From: CAIWXH01 sp964555675
GTDB lineage: Bacteria; Chloroflexota; Chloroflexia; Chloroflexales; Chloroflexaceae
Assembly: GCA_964555675.1 (NCBI GenBank)
Contig: CAZKTU010000221.1
Span: 1 to 11,054 of the forward strand
Direction of reading: 5' to 3'
DNA length: 11,054 nt
Positions 6,534 to 11,054 of this stretch are shown in pieces (within the stretch, counting starts at the first letter, position 1; every line of letters starts with the position of its first letter). The notes under the pieces are model-generated. The model was not told where the DNA came from. It made no database searches and was given only the letters and a program-made list of their open reading frames with translations. A program made the position numbers and the translations under genes.

Positions 6534-8746
6534 CGACGGACCTCCTCTCGTTGAGCGTGGGTCACAGTCGGGGCGGCGACCCGGCTGAGCCCGACGAGGG
6601 CGCGGGCGGCGAGATCGCGGGCCTGCCTGAGGGCGCCGGACCAGGCGGGCTCGCGCACGCCCTTGGCCATCCGGGGCAGGCGGGCGAGCCTTGCGCGGGC
6701 CTCAGCCTTGACCTGAGCGAGGCGAGCGGGGTCGGCGCGCAGCTGGGCGGCCAACTCGCGCCGGCGGGCCAGATCGGCGTCGGTGAGATAGTCCTCGAAC
6801 GAGCGCAGGCCCGCCAGCTGGAAGCCGTGCTTCTTGAAGAGCTTATAGATCTCTTTGACCCGCTCGATCGAGATATTGCGGCCGAGCGTATAGTCCTCGA
6901 AGCGACCGTCCATGGCGAGCAGGGCGGTCTCGCCGAGGCAGGCGTAGGCGGTGCCGGGGGGGAGGCCAATATCGTAGCCCAGATCGGTGACGCCGGGGAT
7001 GATCACCTCACCGCTCTCGATCACCAGGACATCGGGGCGCAGGGCGGCCTCGGCGGGGCTGATATCGGGGGGGCGGGCGACATCACAGATCACGGCGCCG
7101 GGCTTACAGCGGCTGATATCGATAATGCGCTGGCCGAAGGCCGAGGTGGCGGTGACAATCAGGTCGCAGCTCTCGACGAGGTCGTCGGCGTGGGTGGCGA
7201 TCGTGACGCGGGCGCCGGGGGTCTCGGCCTCGATCGTTCGCTTGAGGGCGATCAGCTTCTCGGGCTCGATCGAGACCAGGGCCACATCGCTGAGCGCCTG
7301 GGCGAGCAAGCGGGCGCAGACCGAGCCGATCGACCCGGTGGCCCCGATCACCATCGCGCGACCGTGGGCGAGGTCGGTGGCGCCCATCATGGTCACGGCC
7401 TGCTTGGCGGCCTCGAGGGTGGCGGCGACGGTGAGGCTATTGCCGCTGGTGATGGCGATATCGGCCTCGTGGGCCACGGTGATGCCGGCGTCGCCGACCA
7501 CGCTGGTGAAGGCGCCGAGGCCCATCATGCGCGCGCCGAGGCGCTCGGCCATTCGGGCGGCCACATTGAGGCGCCTGTAGGTAAAACGCTCGCCGTGGCG
7601 CATCATCTGGCGGGGGGTCGCGCTGAGGGCGATCAGGTGGCCTTCGATGCGCTGGCCAGTGGCGGGCGAGACGCCGCCCTTAATCCGGCCGATATAGAGC
7701 GGCGGGAAGTAGGCGGCCACGGCCTCGACCAGGGCATCGGGGAGATAGCGGGTCCAGCCGAAGAGGGGGTGGCCGTGGATGAAGCGCACGCTGAGGGGGT
7801 GAATGACGAAGGCGAAGCGATTGACGCCGGCCTCATCGGGCTGCAGCGTATGGATGCGCGGCGTCCACTGGAGCTCGGCGAGCAAGTCGAGGTAGGTATC
7901 CTCGTTGAGGGGCGCCTCGGGGTGCGGGCGCAGGGCGACGAGCAGAGCCTCGACGGTAGCGGCGCCGAGGCGGCCGGGGCTGCCTCCGGCGACGAGGGTA
8001 TCATAGAGGGCGACGACGTGGGCGACGCCGCGGCGGCGCAGGTCGGCGAGATCGGCCTCGGCGGCCGAGTCGACGACGAGGGTCTTCTGCTTAAGGGTGG
8101 CGGGGGCCCAGGCGCGGATAGTGGCGATATCGCCGGCGATCACATCAGCCCACTGGAAGAGGCCGGCGGCGGCGCGGGGGGCGGTGGCGGGCGCGGGGGC
8201 AGAGAGGCGGCCGAAGCTCATCTCGCGGAGCTGCTCGAGGGTGGGGCCGGCGGCGCCATCGAGGGTCGCGCGGCTGCCGACGCCGGGCAGGGCGGGGACG
8301 CCGAAGAAGAGCACCGGGTCGGCGAAGCGCAGGGCTGCGGCGCGGCGACCGAGGGCCTGGGAGAGGCCCTCGTGGTTGAGGCCGGGGGCCATGAGGACGC
8401 GCTTCTGGCTGAAGATCCCGGGCTGGGCGCGGTCGGCGAGGGTAACGGCCCAGCGCTCGAGCATAGCGCGGGCGCCGCCGCCGTCGACCACGGGCGTCGT
8501 ATGGGCGGCGGTGGCGAGGCGCTGACCGGGGGGGTAGGCGCGGGAGGCAGCGCCGAGGAAGAGGCGGGCGGGCAGACCCTCGAGGGCGATGGCGTCGACC
8601 TGGCCATCGTGGGCGGCGACGAGGGCGCGGGCGCGGGCGGGGTCGCCGTCGCAGCCGAGGCGCCGCGCTTCGACGGTATGGCCTTGGAGAGACAGGGCGA
8701 CGGTCTCTTCGCCGGCGCCCAGGTGGATAATCACAATCTTCTTCAC
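6530..8746 (-). CDS. Fusion of a quinate-5-dehydrogenase-like domain with a long-chain acyl-ACP reductase (AAR)-like domain
   Basis: This 738-residue protein starts at a GTG (8746) with GAGG 5 nt upstream. Residues 311-648 align by eye with cyanobacterial AAR over its whole length. Shared landmarks are FAFVIHPLS (311-319), ATGQRIEGHLI (362-372), MGLGAFTSVV (408-417), ITSGN (432-436), the Rossmann loop VIGATGSIGS (466-475), GLPPGTAYACLGETAL (594-609), and GRNIS with KKHGF near the end. Cys603 matches the catalytic cysteine that carries the acyl thioester in AAR. AAR reduces long-chain acyl-ACP or acyl-CoA to aldehyde with NADPH. Residues 1-297 resemble proteins annotated as quinate 5-dehydrogenase in Deinococcus/Thermus (TPVVDGGG, 84-91; WADVIAGDIATIRAWAP, 199-215; DLRRRGV, 235-241). 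That function is doubtful and the similarity is from memory. An Ala/Arg-rich tail (651-738) is extra. The stop overlaps the WS/DGAT start. Likely role: making aldehyde or alcohol for wax esters. Confidence 0.82.
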   Translation of the reverse strand: MKKIVIIHLGAGEETVALSLQGHTVEARRLGCDGDPARARALVAAHDGQVDAIALEGLPARLFLGAASRAYPPGQRLATAAHTTPVVDGGGARAMLERWAVTLADRAQPGIFSQKRVLMAPGLNHEGLSQALGRRAAALRFADPVLFFGVPALPGVGSRATLDGAAGPTLEQLREMSFGRLSAPAPATAPRAAAGLFQWADVIAGDIATIRAWAPATLKQKTLVVDSAAEADLADLRRRGVAHVVALYDTLVAGGSPGRLGAATVEALLVALRPHPEAPLNEDTYLDLLAELQWTPRIHTLQPDEAGVNRFAFVIHPLSVRFIHGHPLFGWTRYLPDALVEAVAAYFPPLYIGRIKGGVSPATGQRIEGHLIALSATPRQMMRHGERFTYRRLNVAARMAERLGARMMGLGAFTSVVGDAGITVAHEADIAITSGNSLTVAATLEAAKQAVTMMGATDLAHGRAMVIGATGSIGSVCARLLAQALSDVALVSIEPEKLIALKRTIEAETPGARVTIATHADDLVESCDLIVTATSAFGQRIIDISRCKPGAVICDVARPPDISPAEAALRPDVLVIESGEVIIPGVTDLGYDIGLPPGTAYACLGETALLAMDGRFEDYTLGRNISIERVKEIYKLFKKHGFQLAGLRSFEDYLTDADLARRRELAAQLRADPARLAQVKAEARARLARLPRMAKGVREPAWSGALRQARDLAARALVGLSRVAAPTVTHAQREEVRR

Positions 8747-8800
8747 AGCAGCCTCGTATGGTGTAGGCGATGGAGGCGGGACTGTGGGTCACTGTAACAT

Positions 8801-8832
8801 GGCGAAACTTTTGCTGCGGGGAAGGTTTCGCC
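8801..8832. promoter_or_regulatory. Long inverted repeat between the divergent reductase-fusion and Nudix genes
   Basis: GGCGAAAC (8801-8808) and GTTTCGCC (8825-8832) match perfectly. The stem extends inward to 11 bp with one G-T pair, around a 10-nt loop (8812-8821). It lies 55 bp upstream of the reductase-fusion GTG and about 118 bp from the Nudix start. As DNA it could be an operator for a dimeric regulator controlling wax genes, and as RNA it could be a leader hairpin. No T run follows on either strand, so a terminator is unlikely. Confidence 0.5.
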
Positions 8833-8896
8833 CGCGCCGGTGACGGGCCATTAACTGAGGTGGAGGCTCACGGCGCGTGTGCGACGCAAGATAGCG

Positions 8897-8902
8897 TATA
8901 AT
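8897..8902 (+). promoter_or_regulatory. Consensus -10 element (TATAAT) upstream of the Nudix gene
   Basis: A perfect TATAAT stands 47 bp before the Nudix ATG, in AT-richer sequence. I see no good -35 at 16-18 bp upstream, so the promoter may be activator-dependent or use another sigma factor. Confidence 0.45.
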
Positions 8903-8949
8903 CACTTGAACAGCCGACTGGCCCGCGCCTGTTACTGGGAGCCCACGTT

Positions 8950-9441
8950 ATGTATCGCCAGCACAGCCACTGCTCGTTCTGCGGCCACCACTTTCTCGAC
9001 GGCCAGCGCTGGCCGCGGATCTGCGGGCGCTGTGGCAGCACGACCTACCGCAACCCGCTGCCCGTGGCCCTGGTCCTCCAGCCGGTCGACGATGGGCTCC
9101 TGGTGATCCGGCGCGGGGCCGCGCCGCGCCAGGGGCAACTCGCCCTGCCCGGCGGCTTTATCGAGGTGAACGAGAGCTGGCAGCAGGCCGCGTCGCGCGA
9201 ACTGCGCGAGGAGGCGGGCGTAGTAGTCTCGCCTGAGGCGATCACCGACTTCGGGACGCGCAGCACCCCCGACGGCTACCTGCTGGTGTTTGGGCTGGGG
9301 CCGCTGCTGCGCCTGGCAGACCTGCCGCCCTTCCACCCCAACCGCGAAGCCGAGTCGCGGCTGCTGCTGACGGCCCCCGCCGACCTGGCCTTCCCGCTCC
9401 ACACCGAGATGGTGCACCAGTTCTTCGCTCGCCGCTCATAG
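8950..9441 (+). CDS. Zinc-ribbon Nudix hydrolase
   Basis: This 163-residue protein begins at ATG 8950, with GGGAG 8 nt upstream. An N-terminal zinc ribbon is formed by CSFCG (8-12) and CGRCG (25-29). It is followed by a Nudix domain whose box fits the consensus G-x5-E-x7-R-E-U-x-E-E-x-G-U exactly (GFIEVNE ... RELREEAGV, about residues 70-92). Nudix enzymes hydrolyse nucleoside diphosphates linked to another group, such as NADH, ADP-ribose or damaged nucleotides. A ribbon before the box recalls NudC-like and COG1051 proteins, but the protein is shorter than NudC (about 260 residues), and I do not see an NADH pyrophosphatase SQPWPFPxS motif. The substrate is therefore open. The gene stands alone, divergent from the wax-ester pair. 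Confidence 0.9.
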   Translation: MYRQHSHCSFCGHHFLDGQRWPRICGRCGSTTYRNPLPVALVLQPVDDGLLVIRRGAAPRQGQLALPGGFIEVNESWQQAASRELREEAGVVVSPEAITDFGTRSTPDGYLLVFGLGPLLRLADLPPFHPNREAESRLLLTAPADLAFPLHTEMVHQFFARRS

Positions 9442-9558
9442 GGCTGATGCAACATCAATACTCATTCGCTGCTTGAATTGTGGCGGGCCCCGCTGGCTCG
9501 GTGGCTTGATGGTAAAGCAAAAGTCCCTTTGCCTTCAGTTCTACAGAGGTTACGCGCG
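9442..9558 (+). other. Leader region of the YdeI-like gene
   Basis: This 117-bp gap holds no gene. A weak stem-loop, GCAAA..TTTGC, is present at roughly 9518-9533. I find no convincing promoter, and co-transcription with the Nudix gene is possible. An upstream TTG (9478) in frame with the next gene is not supported by a ribosome site. Confidence 0.4.
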
Positions 9559-10152
9559 ATGTCTTCGCCCACCACCCCCGACGACGGGCTACCGGTGATC
9601 CTGTTCGAGACCCAGGCCGACTTCGAAGCCTGGCTTGACGAGCACCACACCTCGGCGTCGGGCGCTTGGCTGCGGCTCGCCAAGAAGGCCTCGGGGCTGC
9701 GCTCGCTCTCGTACAATGAGGCGGTGGAGGCCGGGCTCTGCTTCGGCTGGATCGACGGGCAGAAAAAGGGCTACGACGAGCGGTCGTGGCTGCAGCGCTT
9801 CACCCCTCGCGGCCCGCAGAGCATCTGGTCTAAGGTCAACCGCGCCAAGGCCGAGGCGCTGATCGCCGCTGGTTGCGTGCGCCCAGCCGGCCTTGCCGCC
9901 GTCGAGCGCGCCCGGCAGAACGGGCGATGGGAGGCCGCCTACGACCCGGCCAGTACCGCTACCGTGCCAGAAGACTTTCAAGCCGCCCTCGACGCCAGCG
10001 AGCGTGCGGACGCCTTCTTCAAGACCCTCAGCGGCGCCAACCGCTACGCGCTGCTGTTCCGCATCCAGACTGCCAAGAAGCCCGAGACGCGTGCCCGCCG
10101 CATCCAGGAGTTCGTTGCCATGCTGGAGCGCGGCGAGAAGATCTACCCCTGA
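9559..10152 (+). CDS. YdeI/OmpD-associated (OmdA) family protein
   Basis: This 197-residue protein is read from ATG 9559, with AGAGG 9 nt upstream. The family is usually about 190-200 residues, which supports this start over a TTG 27 codons upstream. Visible landmarks are FETQADFEAWLDEHH near the N-terminus, LRSLSYNEAVEAGLCFGWIDG (with Lys-Lys following), YDERSWLQRFTPRGPQSIWSKVN, and a C-terminal OmdA segment ending AKKPETRARRIQEFV. The family is often labelled bacteriocin-protection because of YdeI-type proteins linked to stress and antimicrobial-peptide resistance. The biochemical activity is unknown to me. It faces a second, shorter OmdA-domain gene across 158 bp. Confidence 0.88.
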   Translation: MSSPTTPDDGLPVILFETQADFEAWLDEHHTSASGAWLRLAKKASGLRSLSYNEAVEAGLCFGWIDGQKKGYDERSWLQRFTPRGPQSIWSKVNRAKAEALIAAGCVRPAGLAAVERARQNGRWEAAYDPASTATVPEDFQAALDASERADAFFKTLSGANRYALLFRIQTAKKPETRARRIQEFVAMLERGEKIYP

Positions 10153-10310
10153 GTGCGCGTCCGGGCCTGCGGCTCGAACCGCGTCCGAGAAGATAATCCT
10201 CGTCACGTAGCTCTCTGATCGGCGCCTACTTTGTCGATGAGCTTGCCCCTGGGCCGACCCCACGGCGTTGCTGGAGCCGGCGCTCGGGCTGCTCCCTGCA
10301 AGCACTCAGC
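10153..10310. other. Convergent intergenic region between the two OmdA-domain genes
   Basis: These 158 bp hold no gene that I can support and no clear intrinsic terminator. A perfect CAGCTC-A-GAGCTG palindrome lies near the stop of the minus-strand gene, and GCGTCCG occurs twice near 10156 and 10182. The remainder is unremarkable. Confidence 0.4.
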
Positions 10311-10742
10311 TCAGAGCTGGCCAAGGATCTTCTCGATACGCCGCGCGCGGGTCTCGGGGGTCTTGGCCTCCTCGACCTGGCGCACGAACTCCTTGCGCCT
10401 GGAGAAGGCAAGGGCCTCGAAGCGCTCGGTGGCCCCGGCGGCACCCAGAGCCTCCGCCAGGTCCTCGGGTATGAGAATGCTACGCGGCGCGGTTTCGAGC
10501 TCCAGGGTCACCTCTACCGTGTCGCCGCCCTTCAGCCCGGAGGCCTCGCGATGGGCCTTGCTCAGCGGAATGAGGTATTTGCCGCCCATCACCGCAACGG
10601 TGCTGGCATAGCTGTAGCCGGCGATCGACACGGTGACCGCGGGTTTCTTGCCGCTGTCCAGCTCTGCCAGGTTTGCGGGGGGTACCTCGATGCCGGTGTT
10701 GTTGCCCATGGCCAGAATCGTTGTCGAGAAGGTGGTCTTCAT
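10311..10742 (-). CDS. DUF1905 plus OmdA-domain protein
   Basis: This 143-residue protein starts at ATG 10742, with GGAGG 4 nt upstream. Residues 1-85 form a DUF1905 beta-barrel-like domain (IEVPPANLAELDSGKKPAVTV from 18, then YASTVAVMGGKYLIPLSKAHREASGL and GDTVEVTLEL). Residues 86-143 are the OmdA (YdeI/OmpD-associated) helical tail with LIPEDLAEAL, FEALAFSRRKEFVRQVEEAKTPETRARRIEKI. This two-domain arrangement is a common, functionally uncharacterised bacterial family. The tail closely matches that of the convergent neighbour: AKKPETRARRI versus AKTPETRARRI. The gene is complete. A -10-like TATACT lies 33 bp upstream. Confidence 0.9.
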   Translation of the reverse strand: MKTTFSTTILAMGNNTGIEVPPANLAELDSGKKPAVTVSIAGYSYASTVAVMGGKYLIPLSKAHREASGLKGGDTVEVTLELETAPRSILIPEDLAEALGAAGATERFEALAFSRRKEFVRQVEEAKTPETRARRIEKILGQL

Positions 10743-10774
10743 GCTGCCTCCGTACTGCGCGCTTGCTGAGCAGG

Positions 10775-10780
10775 AGTATA
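10775..10780 (-). promoter_or_regulatory. -10-like element for the DUF1905/OmdA gene
   Basis: TATACT on the minus strand lies 32 bp before the ATG at 10742. No good -35 is seen at the right distance, so the assignment is tentative. Confidence 0.35.
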
Positions 10781-10808
10781 CACGGTAGCTGCGCGTCCGA
10801 GCTCAGCC

Positions 10809-10964
10809 ATTGATGTCTTGCATGAGATTCGGGCAATCACTGCGTATTCCTGCCTGACGATCACACAGGTGCTGTCGCTGGTCGGCAGTGGCATGACGAG
10901 CGTTGCCATCGGGATCCAGGTTTTCAGTGCGACCGGGAACGCATCGGCGGGCAGGGATAGGTGA
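10809..10964 (+). pseudogene. N-terminal fragment of an MFS exporter (degraded)
   Basis: A plus-strand frame ending in TGA at 10962-10964 encodes RAITAYSCLTITQVLSLVGS, then GMTSVAIGIQVFSATGNAS. This matches the first transmembrane helix and the following loop of MFS drug or macrolide-type exporters, where Q-x-x-S-x-x-GSGMT and a TG-x-A loop are typical. No ATG lies upstream in frame, the frame stops after about 50 residues instead of about 400, and the following sequence in other frames does not continue the family. It is therefore a relic. Recognition rests on one motif region, so confidence is moderate. Confidence 0.5.
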
Positions 10965-11054
10965 GGTGAAGCTGAGGTTAGGGTCGGGCAGGGAGCAGAA
11001 TGCGCCAGCGGTGTACCGTGAGGATGTCATCAAGGAGGAACGGTCTCGAGGGGG
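10965..11054. other. Right edge, no gene recognised
   Basis: The last 90 bp hold an open plus-strand frame reading EVKLRLGSGREQNAPAVYRE then DVIKEERS, without a start or recognisable family. AAGGAGG at 11032-11038 could be a ribosome site for a gene beyond the edge, but no start codon follows within the window. It cannot be resolved here. Confidence 0.3.

Noticed and set aside
6551..8797. 748-codon open frame on the plus strand
   Set aside because: It is antisense to the reductase fusion, and its Gly/Ala/Glu/Asp-rich translation is a high-GC third-position artefact without motifs. The minus strand encodes clear domains.
9478..9550. tRNA-like look of the region before the YdeI gene
   Set aside because: No acceptor stem pairing and no T-loop GTTCGA-type consensus is found.
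9478..9558. 27-codon N-terminal extension of the YdeI-like protein from a TTG
   Set aside because: It is not family-like and lacks a ribosome site. ATG 9559 has AGAGG at proper spacing and gives the usual length.
10803..11033. 76-codon minus-strand frame at the right edge
   Set aside because: It has no ribosome site and no recognisable motif. The opposite strand carries the MFS-like fragment.

Overview
High-GC bacterial DNA (roughly two thirds G+C by eye) with no RNA genes, no insertion sequences and no CRISPR array that I can see. The gene content fits a filamentous Chloroflexota lineage (Chloroflexus/Roseiflexus/Kouleothrix-like). The reasons are an acyl-ACP-reductase-type protein beside a wax ester synthase (wax esters are known lipids of Chloroflexus and Roseiflexus), an orphan sugar-binding lipoprotein, a sensor ending in an RsbR-type STAS domain, and a short tandem heptamer in an intergenic junction. 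This assignment is inferred from protein families, not from a search.

Left part (1-3488 and on to 5048): a sugar-response locus. A ROK-family repressor (1052-2248, minus) is followed on the same strand by an N-acylglucosamine 2-epimerase-family enzyme (1-1020, minus, running off the window). Their junction consists of six copies of a 7-bp repeat that contains start and stop codons. Divergently, on the plus strand, lie a sugar-binding lipoprotein (2499-3488) and, after a strong hairpin, a membrane sensor with a dCache-HAMP-STAS layout (3540-5048). No ABC permease or ATPase is present, so the lipoprotein may present sugar to the sensor. The repressor promoter overlaps good palindromes, which suggests autoregulation and possibly control of the divergent pair.

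Middle (5175-8746, minus): a two-gene translationally coupled unit. The first gene encodes a 738-residue fusion: an N-terminal half resembling proteins annotated as quinate 5-dehydrogenase, and a C-terminal half resembling cyanobacterial long-chain acyl-ACP reductase (AAR), with the nucleotide-binding loop and catalytic cysteine conserved. Its TGA overlaps the ATG of a WS/DGAT acyltransferase. Together they read as a compact wax-ester pathway: acyl thioester to aldehyde/alcohol, then esterification.

Right part (8801-11054): a divergent intergenic region with a long inverted repeat, a zinc-ribbon Nudix hydrolase (8950-9441), and two convergent genes that both end in the OmdA (YdeI/OmpD-associated) domain (9559-10152 plus; 10311-10742 minus). 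Last comes a decayed N-terminal fragment of an MFS exporter (about 10809-10964) and 90 bp in which I recognise nothing.

Most worth a second look are the AAR-fusion/WS-DGAT pair, the binding-protein/dCache-HAMP-STAS pair, and the heptamer relay between the repressor and the epimerase.
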